64,000 nucleotides of DNA, from positions 54,593 to 118,592 of the forward strand of contig JABANN010000030.1 in assembly GCA_013115125.1 (NCBI GenBank), given 5' to 3'. The stretch's first letter is position 1, and each line of letters opens with the position of its first letter. Origin of the DNA: Perkinsus olseni (taxonomy: Eukaryota > Perkinsozoa > Perkinsida). The notes beneath the pieces were generated by a model. It was not told the DNA's origin and ran no database searches. It saw nothing but the letters and a program-made list of their open reading frames with translations. Below are positions 12,272 to 24,049 of this stretch, one piece after another. The position numbers and the translations under genes are program-made.

Positions 12272-15257
12272 CTACTCATCCCCGCGGCCTCGTGTTGGTT
12301 GAGGGGGTGGCCGCCACTTAACAACTTTTTGCCGTTGGAAAGCAAGGTGGCCCCTCGTTACTATACAAACCCAACACTCTCCGGGTAACAGAAACGTGAC
12401 GCCATGAGCAGTCAGAGCTGCAGCTGGGGTAATCATCCGATACGTCGAATCCGTCGGTTCACCCGGTTTCCGTAGAACCTTGCAAAGAGCGCCTCTAACC
12501 AGCGATCGGACGAATGGCGGCGACGTACCGTGCAGCGCTTGTGTTGACAACACACTGCTGGAAACGAAGGCCAAGCCGCCAGAAGAGATCGCGGCCAATA
12601 TCCTCGTCGTGGAGTTTCAGCTTGTTGAACCTGTCGAGGATCTGGAGCAAGCGGTTGTCACAGAAGAGACACTCTACGTGTCCTTGATCATAGTGATATC
12701 GGATTTGGAGAGGGAGTCCAGCCGATCGAGGTAAAAGTTGACCCAGATTTTGTGGTAATTGAGATCCGAGTATCCAAGATGACCGAGGGACCTGCTGACC
12801 ATTGTTGATAGGGAATACACCGACCAGCCTGCTACCAGGCTACATCGACAAGATACCTGTTTATGCTCACTATCTGCTGTATACTACGAGAGTACACGGT
12901 TTTGCATAACCAAATAGCGACCCAAGAACAGTCAAGGTACCTGGAGAAAATCTCGGCTGGAGGGTTTAGGGGCATTCACTTGTCCTTCCGCCGATTCCGA
13001 CCGCAACGGACGAGATGCTCCATCGTGGGTGCTAGATACTCTGCCGCCCTGTCTCTCAGTGGAACTCCCACCTCGTTGCCTGGTGTAAGCAAATACCGCA
13101 ACCGATCCATCTGACCGGGCAATATGTTAAAGTGACTACTGAGCATGCGGCTTACAATGGCGGCTACAACTACTTCCACGTCGGAGTTCTTCAGAAAAGT
13201 TGCCCTCGATATCGAAGATGCCAGAAACGATACATCTCGCGGAGACATCACCGACAGTATTCTTCGCACGGCCCGCTCATCCGCTCTGCAGAAGCCATTG
13301 ACGACCTGATGCAATCCTCCTTCGAATGCTGGCACGCAATCAGCATCGCTGTTCGACAAGTACTATGCCGTTCAGTGCTCGGTAGTCCGCTTCTTTATCC
13401 CACCACTCGGTCGTGCCAGTGTTCAGTCTAAGCTGTTTCATAAAGCTCAGTCCAAAAGATGCTTCCACCAAGCTATATCTGGCAAAGCAAAAGGAAAGGG
13501 AAAAACGATCTCGGTGGGACTCGAACCCACAATCTTTGGTTCCGAAGACCAACGCCTTATCCATTAGGCCACGAGACCACGCAGAAAAAGCTAAAACTAC
13601 ATCGCCGGTCGCCGGTTACTTCCGATCGCCATCCCGTTCAAGATGTGAGCAAGCCTCAGGATCGACATCAACCCCTCGATTATGCAGCATGTCCTGGATC
13701 CAGGCACGGCAAAACGTGTCATGCCGCTTATCCATCTTCTGATATCTGAAGGGCAGCCCTCTGTGCTGCGAAACCAAACTCCATCATCGTCTTCTTCTCA
13801 CATTTTTGCGAGCCTCATGAAGTCAGCGGGGGTGAAGATATCCATACCCTCATGAATCACTCGACCGGCATACTTGATGATCTCTCGGGGATACATACTT
13901 CCCTGATGAGACAGATGACTGCAGCAGATGCGTGACGGAGTGGATGAGTGGATCGCACATCCCTTCCTGCGACTGCGGAAAGCTGAGCGTGTCGCCGGTA
14001 TCAGAGTTTCCTCCGCTTTCAAGGATTCGGAGGTCTCGTGTGGCTCACCTCAACGAAGGCCTCGAGCACTTCAAGAAGCTCATCTCGACTTACGTCCGCC
14101 ATTTCGTCGCAGACACGTTGAGCAATCTCTTCGTAAAGATCTTGGCCTGCATACTGAAGCGAGACGAACACGTCATGACTCCCCGCAAAATCTCGCTGAA
14201 ACCCGAAAACGCAACCAGCACATGGGGGCACACTCTTCAGTGGAACGCACCCATCTCAGCACCTTCGACTCACCTGCTGCAATCCGAGGGCGCTTATCAG
14301 AGGAGCAATACCCGACAGCTCCATCGTCCACATTGTATCCTGCGCAGACGCACAGGCTTCCAGTCTCCGCGCTAGAGGAATATGGCTGAAAACCAAATCA
14401 CGTCCAGGACAGCGACCGAGCTTCTTCGCTGTAATGTGGTATCCGAATAAGCCAGCCGCCTACACTCGCCCGATATGAGCCAGAGCTAAGCCCATCTCTG
14501 ACGCCTGCTTGACATCCATGCTCCCAAAGGCAGTGAATCTATGCCGAGCTGTACAGTCCGGAAGCGCAAGCACTTTCGTCCAGAATGAGTTCTGAAAATA
14601 GAGCCGTCGCTGCCACCGATGGCGCCACCCAGAGGGTATAGTAGCGCCCTTTGCTCGGAAGCGTCAGTCCCCGAATGCGGGAGTGGAATGCCAAGCGTTG
14701 TCCGAGGTCCTACCAATGTGACCTCTCCCTCTTCACATATGGCCTTGAAGAGCTCAGTGGCGATCTCGGGCGGCAAGAAATGCTCATTATCGTTCAGCCA
14801 CGTCCACTTCGCGCATAGGAGCCCGCAGAACTCGCGCCATTTCTCATCTACAAGTCCAAAGGAATGTAGAGAACAACACAGTCGGTCGGCCCCTCCCATA
14901 TCACGGAGCATCGGTCTCAGCGATTAAGCATTGGGACAGCAGATCACAGCCAGGGTCCGCCCGCGTGGTTCCGTCCCATTTGTAACGATCCAACCTCCTC
15001 AAAGGTCCTGCTCGGTAACCCTCACTACCTTTCTCCTCGCTGCCACAGCCGAACACTCCGTACATTGTCACGGCCTTCCTCGTGGCCTCGACGAAGTCAC
15101 CTCCACTGGAGAGGATCGCTAGGGGGTCTTGTGAGCTCAGAGGGCCACTGGCCTCCTGATCCGATGTCGCTGAAGACGCCATCCATCGTTGACTTCTGTT
15201 AATCCGCAGGAATGCCGCCGCCCTCCCAGAAGCTGGACGTAAGTGGAAAGCAAGCAT
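12272..15257 (-). CDS. Mitochondrial-type helical-repeat protein (FASTK/RAP- or OPR-like), multi-exon
   Basis: Starts at the ATG at 15257: MLAFHLRPASGRAAAFLRI followed by more Arg/Ser, with no acidic residues, a typical mitochondrial presequence. Downstream exons on minus carry successive helical segments of the sort found in FASTK/RAP and octotricopeptide organelle RNA-binding proteins: FGLVDEKWREFCGLLCAKW (about 14850), VSRDELLEVLEAFVEV (about 14070), DIFTPADFMRLAK (about 13810), DTFCRAWIQDMLHNRG (about 13700), MSPRDVSFLASSISRATF (about 13240) and LQILDRFNKLKLHDEDI (about 12640), with a possible C-terminal exon to 12272. I fixed one intron by phase: donor after 13620, acceptor before 13348 (271 bp). 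It contains a complete tRNA-Arg gene. Other boundaries are unresolved and two genes instead of one are possible. Assignment to an RNA-binding family is inference from the repeat pattern. Confidence 0.5.
13506..13578 (-). tRNA. tRNA-Arg (anticodon TCG)
   Basis: A 73-nt cloverleaf on minus. The acceptor GGTCTCG pairs with CGAGATC (one G-T). The anticodon stem TTGGT/ACCAA closes a 7-nt loop CTTCGGA, giving anticodon TCG (codon CGA). The T arm GTGGG-TTCGAGT-CCCAC is perfect. It lies inside an intron (13349-13619) of the helical-repeat gene, on the same strand. Confidence 0.95.
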
Positions 15258-15372
15258 AGCCAAACAAGCAAGCGACTCAAAGCAAGTTTATCAAGGCTAC
15301 TGAATAGCACAACAGCCACGCCGAAAGAAACAATGATTCGAAACACGCAGTTATTATTCACAAGTGTAAGTA

Positions 15373-16470
15373 TCACCAGTCATCGTCATATCGGCGACGC
15401 CGCCATCCTCGTCCGAAGGCATAGGCTGCCACCCCGACTACCACTACTACAGCTGCACCGACCTTCATCGGGCCGACCTTGTAGCAGTAGTAGGAGGCTG
15501 ACTGTACTACGCGGTGCAAGCAGTAGTAGAACTCATGGGGGAAGACACATTGAAGGCCGTAGATGCCGACGAACGTCCTGTAGGGAGAGAACAAGTATCC
15601 CGAGGACTTTGAACGATCCTGACTACCTAGTGATTGGGAGTATCTTCCACCGCCGTATGACGGGGATATCGTATTTTACTGCTTCTAGCATCGGCAACAC
15701 CTGCACGGAACGGGCGTGGCAGGATAATCAGCTGTGAGTAATTTTGAGCAGGTGTGGCAACATCCTTACCGCACAGGAGGCGAAGGCAAGGCCGTCAAAC
15801 CTCGATGCGAATGGAAGCGATCGATAGAATGCTTGGAGGTCGTCGGGATCCTGGCTAGCCAGAAATGAGGAGGATATATACGGTCGTAGATTGGGACGAC
15901 CTGAAGGCCACCCCACGGAGGTCTTTACTGAATCGCGAACTTTACGCCGGACCAGGTCTCGCCCGAACTACTAGGGTTAGCCGCTCAATAAGTTCATCGA
16001 TGGAGATGTCGAGGCCGGAAGATTCACCGCCACCTCCTAGCGCTGTGCCCTTGATACTACCCATGAGATCAGCCACGCCGGGGACGAAGGTCTTGGCTGT
16101 GAAGTTCCAAGCATCCCATCTGTAAGGATCCCTCATTGAAGTCACTTGATGGGATATCTTCTGAGCATGTGCACTGGCACTGCCCATCCACTCACTCACT
16201 GTGTTCACCAGGCCACCCTGCCCCCTCGACCTCTCTCCGAGACTGCCCTCGAAGAACGGATCCGAGGAGTCATAAAACATCAACAAGCTATTCATGGCAT
16301 GGCCAGCATAATGGACAGCAGCACCCTGTACTCCACCCCACTTAGCAGTTTCTGGCCAAGTTGTTCTACAGGCGCGTGTACAGAGCGGAAGCTCTGGCGA
16401 GTAAGTGGTCCTAGAGAGCACATCTTGGCCGATGACGGAGCACTGATCCTTCGCGGCAAACGACAGGATC
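15373..16470 (-). CDS. Unrecognised protein with C-terminal membrane anchor, multi-exon
   Basis: No family recognised. Minus-strand pieces that look coding, in order: an ATG near 16472 (MILSFAAKDQ), a segment with KWGGVQGAAVHYAGHAMNSL and YDSSDPFFEGSLGERSRGQG (about 16220-16350), DAWNFTAKTFVPGVADLMGS and DISIDELIERLTLVVRARPG (about 15950-16110), ISSSFLASQDPDDLQAFYRS (about 15810-15870), and a last exon (about 15594-15373) with a Tyr/Cys-rich stretch. The last exon ends in a single hydrophobic segment, VGAAVVVVVGVAAYAFG, then a basic-acidic tail RGWRRRRYDDDW. That end looks like a tail anchor with the N-terminus in the cytosol. Exon borders between these pieces were not fixed, so the protein cannot be read as one chain. 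Confidence 0.4.
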
Positions 16471-17503
16471 ATCTTTCAAAACTTGCGCCGCCTCGACGTT
16501 TCTTAACGCCTTCGAGGTGCTTCGATACACCAGTGGCGTTGTGATTCACAACGCGGAGTAATGTTAACAACTTGTGAAGGAGACCTCAGCGAGGAGCTCG
16601 TAGCCGTGTGACACGGCCCGTGTCTAGTGGTTCGTGGAGAGGTGTAGACCAGGCCGTCTTCGGACAAGACCGTTGCCGCAGCCTTGGGAGGGGCTACAGA
16701 TTATTTCCACAACCCTGGGTTGTAAAAGAAGTATTGAAGCCTGTGGCATCACCATTGTCAACGAGGTTTGTAACAGGCAGGTCGGTCGGTAGCACAGGAG
16801 CGTCTCAGCCCGCTTCGAGCTATTGGGACGGTGTCAGATCTGCCGATGGGGTCAGACTTCCCCACCATTAGGGGCCACGTCCTGGCTGCCCTGCACTGGC
16901 GCTGCAACCGTTGTGAGAAGGTAGCAGGCCATGGAAGCAGGGTGCATCGGGCTGTGAGTTGCCGTCGGCAATCTCATCGTGCGCTGCAGCACTAGGGCGC
17001 TCTGGGGGGATTCTGTGTGTCGTTTCACAGCGGAACCGGACCCTACCGGTTCCGGCGTGAATTCTGAGGGTGATGGGGTGTACGTCAATAGTCCATTGCC
17101 AAGGGTTCGTTGAACCGGCGACTCTTTGCCCATTACTCCTCCTTCTCGTCTCAGCGTTTCCTGAGTGCTGCGGCATCAGCCAAATAGAAGAGGATGCATC
17201 AACACGCCATCACCATGTGATGCTTACCATGTTGAAGAAGGAGTGGTATCGTAGTTTGGCGAAACGTGCGCTGCTTTTAATCCCATGGTCAGAGCATACA
17301 ATCCGGACGGTGTGCCTAGGCTTGCCGGTCCTACAGTCGCAGCCCTCCTGTCCACAAGTCTCCTCGCCTCGTCCGATCCGCTACACTTCCGCGTCCATCC
17401 AGGACATGAGCCTACACCTTAGTCTGCTTACTCGCACCTCCACTAGGAGGGAGTGCCTTCCAGCCGATGACGTCATCGCTACGCTACATCTACCACGGGT
17501 ACT
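16471..17503. other. No gene recognised
   Basis: Both strands contain open stretches of 60-175 codons, but none has a recognisable motif or a consistent start and splice pattern. It may contain the 5' end of the minus gene ending at 15373 or of the + gene after 17504. Confidence 0.35.
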
Positions 17504-18733
17504 GTGTACGCCGGTACTTTTCAGTTTGTCTCTCCAATGTCCGCCGGACGGATCTGCGAGGCATCTCTCACAGACCGGCAACAGGTGGCGTCTGTGAGCC
17601 CCGTGACTGATGGACCGGCGGAGTTGAACAGGAAGCTGGAGCTCCGTCGCCGAGTAGTGGAGAATACTGGTGAGGTTTGGGAGACTGTAGCGTCCCTATC
17701 GAAGGCTGATGCTGGGCAGAGGTACTATTGGGCCTCGAGGGAGACTCGGTTCTGCTATTGACAATAGCCGCGTGTAGGGGCTGGCAGCGTGTGGTTATGG
17801 CGGGGGAAGTAACATCTCGACGGTCCAGCGAGAAACCCTTGAGATGGTCCACCTCTGCATCCTCTACGGAAGTTGGCCTCAGCAGCGACACACCGGCGGG
17901 CTCATCACCAGTTGCGGCAAGAACTCCCACCCCGCTGAAGAAAAGTGGGGCGGCTGACCCTCCGACAGCCGTGTGGAAGAGCGCATATCCGCTCAGAAAG
18001 GCCGTTGTTGACGCCGTCCACCAGCGGACAGAGCTTACTGGGTGCACCTCGGTCCGACGATGGAGGCCCTTCAGCTCCGTGTGGTGTGGAGCCTGAGAGG
18101 ACCCCATGCATTGCCGACGGCGGAAGCAGAGGGCCACAGGGCCATCCCCTCCATGTAGATGCAGAAGTCCCAGAGGAACACAGGGAACTCGGTGTGACGG
18201 GAACAGCGCATGGCTTCATAGTGGGATATTATGGTCCCTCGTGCGCGGGCCGCTTTTCCTTCGAAAGCTTCTCGCTTCTTTCAGTAACCCCACGACTGCT
18301 GGTGTTCGAGAGCATCCCGAGTGAGTCTAGCACCCAGACTTCATCGTTCGGGATCCCTACTGAGCGACTCGCCGTGGCTGTCAGCATGTGCACTCCTCGG
18401 TCCGCACGTGTGGTCCAAGATACTCTTGCGCACTACGAAGATTTGACCCAGGGAATCGAGTCCCCTCGTCTCCAAGTGGTCTGTCTCCGCCAGGAGGTGG
18501 CCAGGCTGAGACAGCTCCTCGAGGAGAGTGAGAGGCACTGCCGAGTCTTGGCGGAGCGTAGTGATGGATTCTGGGAGGAAGAGGTGTATGATATAATAAA
18601 TAAGATTCACACCACCAGCCACGGCATGCAGCAGGAAGATGGCCACCACCACCACCAGTATCATCATGGCCAGAGGAACGGATTGCCTGGCAGGCTATGG
18701 CGGTGGCTGTCGTGCTCCCGACTCCTCCGCTAG
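17504..18733 (+). CDS. Hypothetical coiled-coil protein, multi-exon, uncertain
   Basis: Not recognised. The best part is the 3' open stretch ending at 18733. It contains a short heptad-like coiled coil, LRQEVARLRQLLEESERHCR (about 18484-18545), followed by GFWEEEVYDIINKIHTT and a His-rich run. An upstream segment around 17590-17700 (ELNRKLELRRRVVENTGEVW) also looks helical. Between them the frames are Ser/Pro/Thr-rich and the splicing is unclear. The minus strand of the His-rich part encodes a hydrophobic run, which I take to be an antisense shadow. Function unknown; the strand call itself is only moderately sure. Confidence 0.3.
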
Positions 18734-18970
18734 ACGGTCCTCCCTGCCGTCTAGGCTCCTCGTATTCAGCGATTGTTTGTCCGTCTGTTCGGAACGCTTG
18801 TGATGGTTGCGTGGGTTTGGTTTATCGATTCATGATCTGTTTATAGCCGCCTGCGCGGTAGAGTGTATAATTCTAATTAAGGCCACGGACGAGTGTGTCT
18901 CAGCAGTCCAGTTCACCATATTGTTGCGTTGATGACGGTCTATCAGCCTGCCAGTCTCCGTTGTCCGGAC

Positions 18971-19643
18971 ATGTCCGCTTCCACTGCGAATCGGCGAACT
19001 CCTGGTGATTTCCTCAGAGAGGTAAACCATCGTCCAGTTACGCTCACGCTACACGCTGCTTACCACCATGCCTCTCTTACTGCTACCCTGCGCTGCCCTA
19101 CGCGCGGGGCTTTTTCGAGCGTCTCATTGTCACCCTCCGCTGTTGAGAGGTTTTTCTTTGACGCAGTCCGGGGTGCTGTAGCTCCTGCCCTCGGGCCATT
19201 TTCTTCTCTCTCTCTTCCTATAGGCCTGGTCCTGTCTGGGGCGTGTTAGATCATCATCGTCGTCATCATCATGGCTCCATGCTTCCCTCAGGTGCGTGGC
19301 TGTGGCGTACGAGTAAGGCTGAACAACGGCACCGACTACACCGGCCGTCTACTGGCCCTCGACGGTTTCATGAACTTAGCGATGGACGATGCTACCGAGT
19401 TCCCTGATGGTACCCAGTACCCTACGTCCACATCGATGATTGCTGTTCTACTTCTCTCTTCATCAGGTGTGAACAGTGGCTCAGAAGGTCGTCGCTACGG
19501 CCAAGCCGTCATCCGCGGGAATAATGGTGAGCGCCTCTAATCGCCGCGGATATCACCATCATCGTAGCGCCTCAGTCCTGTACATCAGTATGGTCGAGCG
19601 GAGGCAAGACGAGGCAGCAGAGGCTGCTACGGAGGAGTCGTGA
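18971..19643 (+). CDS. LSM6: U6 snRNA-associated Sm-like protein LSm6, four exons
   Basis: LSm6 is a subunit of the LSm2-8 ring, which binds the 3' end of U6 snRNA in the nucleus, and of the LSm1-7 ring in cytoplasmic mRNA decay. All four exons can be read with matching phases: 18971-19021, 19292-19409, 19467-19526 and 19576-19643, each bounded by GT and AG. The protein starts MSASTANRRTPGDFLRE, then Sm1 motif VRGCGVRVRLNNGTDYTGRL, LALDGFMNLAMDDATEF, and Sm2 motif YGQAVIRGNNVLYIS. The last is the diagnostic RGNN-V-LYIS signature of LSm6 (SmF has a different signature). It ends with an acidic tail after ERRQDEAAEAATEES. The product is about 98 aa, slightly longer than the usual 75-86 aa because of the tail and a few residues inserted between the two Sm motifs. 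Introns are 270, 57 and 49 bp. Confidence 0.93.
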
Positions 19644-19692
19644 GAAGCAACATCGAATTACTACAGTTTCGACCTTCCCTGCTGGTGATTCT

Positions 19693-20529
19693 ATGATGAC
19701 TGTTGGGTTGGTCAATCAGCGGACTGCGGGGGGCAGATGGTTTCTGTCGTCCGTCATGACCGATAGCAGCATCTGGCATCATCACCTTCTACGACAGGAT
19801 AGGCCCGCGATGAGTCGCCGAGAACTACAGCAGAAGTACATTCATCATCGTACTGGACAGCTAGCCATCTCAAGCCTCTTGTACCGCCACCGGCCCTATG
19901 CGACGCCCAGGACCAACGGCAGGCCACGCTACGGTGTCTCTGGAAGCGAGGCACGAGTATTATCAGGCTTAACGACTCGGTGTGAAAACTCCCGTCTCTC
20001 TCAGAAAAGACCTCCAGCGATTCGATTCAGTCAGCAGGCTGAGGAAGTGCGGCTGCCCATCCAGTCGAAGGGGGACCCCATCCCAGATCATGCGAGGCCC
20101 CCAATGAAGGTAGGAGCTCTCGAGTGCTGCTAAGTGGGGTTCTTTCTATGGAGTGACAGCTCGCCTCGTCAATGGTCTGTTGTCACAGGAAGGGGTCGGC
20201 AGCACTGCTTACCGAGAGCTCAAGCACAAGTTGGACGCTCTCTTCGAGGCACTCGAGCGGAAGCCTTGTCCAGCATGGTACGCACGACTATACTCTGTTA
20301 TGTGATGATGCTGCCCTTCAGGGAGCAGCGAACGACCTTAATGCTCGATGCCAGCCCGGAAGCGGCGAGGCAGTCGAGACGGGAAAGGCGAGCTCGACTG
20401 AAGTCTCTCGCTACCCAGCGCATGGTGGACGTCCAGGCCAACGGAGGCGAGCTGGACGGCTGGGCGCCGACTGAACACCTCAGCAGCGTCCGCAAACTAT
20501 CCGAAGACACCCTTTACAATCTCATGTGA
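19693..20529 (+). CDS. Unrecognised coding region, fragmentary
   Basis: The + strand downstream of LSM6 has protein-like segments that I cannot join or name. They are SRRELQQKYIHHRTGQLAIS near 19810, GVGSTAYRELKHKLDALFEA near 20197-20256, and a final open stretch ending at 20529 with PEAARQSRRERRARLKSLAT and LSSVRKLSEDTLYNLM. The helical, charged character suggests a real gene with several introns. No start codon was fixed and the function is unknown. Confidence 0.3.
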
Positions 20530-21766
20530 TGTTACGTGTGCTCATCATGCAACTGTGGTGTCGGGTTAGTATCACCAATGGAGGCTGGAGACGGGCAGTT
20601 AACGGAGATCTGCCCCGATGGTGCCGTCTGATGGCCCTCCACCACGGAGCTTGCCTGAGCGCAGGGGTCCGTGTGGTCGTGCTGCTAACGCTTTCTACGA
20701 GGGGCTCCTGATGCCGGTGGCAGACCGCATCGACGGAAGCTTCAATCGTGTTAATGGTGACCTGGCCGGCCTTGCTGGCAGGGTCGACGGGTAGGCAGGC
20801 CGCCAGCGTACGGCTCGACGGTCCTCGGCCCGGCGACCAGGTACCTGGACGCCGTTGAGAAGCAGTTGGACCCGAATTTCAAGTATCATGAGGCGGCGGC
20901 CAAGGCAGCCTCAGCATCCAATCTGGAAGGCACACTTGAACGCTGGTGGGAACGTGCTGTTGTCCTCGGAGTTGATGTTGGCCTTAGGCGACCACGTAGG
21001 GGTAGCAGGGCGGAGGGGATGGGAGTAGGGTGTGGGGTAGGGCTACAGAGAGGAGCCATGGCCCCTCAGTCGCATGCTCTGTGTTATGATATCGAAAGGA
21101 GCAGTCGTCGTGGAGCATCAGACCGTGATAGAAGGGGAGCGTCTGCTTCCAGGTAGGGGTTCCTCAAAAGCGGATGGATAGAGGCCCCGCCAGGCACAGT
21201 CGGCGGAGGGGCGCCAGGATGCCCGAATCGGAGCAGCGCAGGTCGAGACTGGCATCAGCTGGAGGGACGTTGATGATGGTAATAAGTTGTAGCTCGTCGC
21301 GCACGGCAGACCTCCACAAGTCCCACCCTGTTGTTGTGCTGTACCTCTTTCCAGGCGTTCCACAACGCTTGGGTGTCTGTTATCACGCCAGTGAGGGTGA
21401 TGCGGGACAGGTGAAGGGACTGCATCATCAGGGGCGATGGGCTCGGTGGATGTCTGGAAGGTGCTCCCCTCGAGCCATCCATGACACAATCCTTGGCGGA
21501 GTCCGAGACCGTCACATCCTTCAACGACCTTCACTTATGGTCATCAGAGTGTCCAGGGTGAGCGGACGCCCATCGCTCTCTTTCGGATGCTCCCGTCGTA
21601 GCGCGTCGTCGGAGCCCTCGCTCAAGAAGGTCCATTCAACCTTATCGGACTCTACCATCACGTCCGAACCTGCAGGGAAGGCAACTCGGCTGCGCCATTG
21701 TCGATTCGCGGCGAAATTGTGAAGTAGGCGAGGAGTGGTATCGTTACGGTCTATATTGGAGCTTCA
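20530..21766. other. No gene recognised; possible coding fragments
   Basis: A helical stretch on +, KYHEAAAKAASASNLEGTLE (about 20882-20941), looks coding and may belong to the preceding or an independent gene. I see no family, start or splice structure. Confidence 0.3.
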
Positions 21767-22568
21767 ATGATATCAGACATCCTCAGCTGGTTCGCCTCAT
21801 TGGATCCCTTCCGCAGGTTCATACCCCCTCCGAGCACTCTGAGAGTATCTAGTAGTCTCCGCAGTCTGTTGTCTGCGGGCACGGGAGGCTTGGCAAAGCC
21901 TCGGGCTGACGACAGTGATGAAGGTGACCTTTTTTTTGCTGTTCCGACTTCGGATCATCACGGATTTGAGGAGAAACGGCGAGTCACGGTTCATTCCCTT
22001 TTATGTGCGGCCTTGCCGAAGCCCCACCCCTTCGAATCTGGATCATCCACTACTCACTCCCCTCCCACAATTCTCTCACCCCGCTACACTGCCAATCTTC
22101 GCTCAGATACGGAGGGTGAGGAGGGCGGTAGCTCGACGGCCCGCTCCAGGTGGATAGCCAATGCTGAGGATATTGACCGAGAGGTGGTAGTGTTACCGCC
22201 ATGCAAGCGGTCATGGTCTAATCAGTTGGACCGCCGCATGGAGACCCTGGCCACCCAGGACTCCATGTCAACGAGACGGACGAGTTTCGGATTTTCGGCG
22301 GCGGGTAGGGCTGCTGCTGTTGCCATCTGTCCTCGGGCAGCCTATGAGTTCCTCTTGGTTAGTACCAACGATAGCGCCCGATGTTGTACAACGCTCGAGG
22401 AGGGGCGGTTCGACTGGCGGCAGGTCTAGAGGGAAGGATGTGGCTAGCCCTGACGGAGAGAGCAGCGGCTTGGAAGATGACATTGGAGTGCGACCGGGGC
22501 ATCGGAGGAAGAGGCTAGCGAAAGAGGAAAGAAAGATGAAGAAACAGCGGAAGGGCAGATCATGGTGA
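21767..22568 (+). CDS. Hypothetical protein with basic C-terminus
   Basis: An ATG at 21767 opens 220 codons (MISDILSWFASLDPFRRF...) of Ser/Thr/Pro/Arg-rich sequence with acidic patches. An overlapping frame continues to 22568 and ends in a strongly basic tail, RRKRLAKEERKMKKQRKGRS, of the kind seen in nuclear or nucleolar proteins. The two frames could be joined by an intron around 22300-22400, but I could not fix its ends. No family recognised. Confidence 0.4.
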
Positions 22569-22926
22569 GATAGTCGGAGCCACCGGCTGGCAGTGTCCCT
22601 GCTCAGCCACCCTGCAGGCGTGCCGAGACACGACGGCCAATTCACTGAGGGCAGAGTCCCACAGAGATTCCGCATCTGACGGAAGAGCCCTCCCATGCTG
22701 ACTGACTGCTGGCACCTATTGACTCTCTATACAGTGTCCTCGCGTTGAGCCTGTTGGGTATCTAGCTGTAGGAAACCGTTAAGCGTGTTCGCCCTATTCT
22801 CATGACCTGCGACCCGCTGAGCCATCTTCATGGAGCGGCAGGCCATCAAGGCCATGTTGCCCTGATGACCGCCTTCACATCAACAGGAGATGCCCATCGT
22901 TCCGGGCCCTTAACTACAGCTTTTGG

Positions 22927-24049
22927 GTGAGGGATATACTCTGCACATCTTCCCATCCGCATAGCTTGATCGAGAATGCCGTCGCCCTGTTGGTCTGTAG
23001 GATAAAACGGATTTACTTCGCGGCCAACAATAAGGATTGGAAGCTGGACTGCAACAGTGGGGATCAACAGGACTGCATCAGTGAATGCCAAAGGGAGTTC
23101 AAAGTCTGCCCAACTGTAGCTGTCATCTCTCCGATATTACTTGTCCTTCAGGGCGATGCTCTAGCGACACACGAATGCATAGCCTCTGTACAGAGGGCTT
23201 ACTCGATGTAAGGAGCAGTGCCTGAGCCCTTCTGAGATGCCGTTGCAAGCAGTGAGCGCCTTGCGGCTCTGTAGGATGCCCGGAGGGGGTGGACAGATCC
23301 CGACGTGTTTTCCAGTGACTAGTCGGGCGTTCGTCCAGGGCAAGGGATGGACGCGTCTAAGCGGTAGATTGGACACTACAGTGCGGCTGCCTAGGGCCGT
23401 CCTCAGATATCGACGTTGGGGACTGTCTCCTCACGAGCACCAGCTCGTCGTGTGAACCTCACTTCGAGCCAGTTGTAGGGTGGCTTCACTACGAAGCTCC
23501 CTCTGCTAAGGTCCGCCACCTTCAACCTTTGATACTCCCTTCCGCACTGTCTTTGACATCAGAGGCGACATCGGTTCCTCCGGCTGAGCACACCCTGCTT
23601 GGGAGACGTCGCCGACCTCTATTTATCTGCCGAGCACCTTGTTCTCACCAATCGAGGCTATGTCCCCGCCAATCAGGTGTCATGCAATGACACCTCAGTT
23701 TTCAAGTGGGAACTTGTCGCTTGTTGTCATCGCCTGCACCCTCCTCCCGTCGGTCAGACTATCAGCTCTGGACCATCAACTACGGAGACATAGAGTCCAG
23801 TCCGTCCAGACGGTGGAGCTCGTCGAGTCTGGCCTAGCTTGTCCCCTCCTTCCGAGTGGTAACGTCATCATCGAGGGAGTACTGTGCAGCTGCTACTCTC
23901 CCCCTCGGGGTATGAGCATGTCCCATGCCACAATTCATGCCCTGGCCGCGCCCCTGCGCAACGGCATCATTCCACTACCCCCTAAGGCTAAGGGTGGGGC
24001 CTTTGTATACTACGAGTCCCTTGCAAGTGTTGTTAGACTCTTCACATGA
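22927..24049 (+). CDS. Cys-rich protein with Hedgehog-type Hint (Hog) autoprocessing domain, multi-exon
   Basis: Upstream part is Cys-rich: DWKLDCNSGDQQDCISECQR (about 23035-23094) and TRCKEQCLSPSEM (about 23197-23240). The Hint domain begins at the Cys codon 23306-23308 in IPTCFPVTSRAFVQGKGW. An intron (23364-23406, 43 bp) joins RLS to DIDVGDCLLTSTSS and EPHFEPVVGWLHYEAPSAKV, matching the Hog pattern of a GD-VL block and a PV-gwLH block. Next come LYLSAEHLVLTNRGYVPANQ (about 23617-23676) with the block-B histidine, then, after an intron ending about 23764, VELVESGLACPLLPSGNVII and EGVLCSCYSPP, the conserved SCY block. The stop is at 24049. Hint domains cleave their own N-terminal peptide bond through an N-S acyl shift on the first Cys; in Hedgehog, cholesterol then attacks the thioester. 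The catalytic Cys and His are present and the usual Thr of TxxH is Ser. The N-terminus and one or two exon joins (about 23530-23600) are unresolved. Confidence 0.75.

Noticed and set aside
18341-18667. Minus-strand frame with a strongly hydrophobic start
   Set aside because: It is the antisense of a His/Asp-coding stretch on +, which yields Val/Met/Ile runs by codon complementarity.
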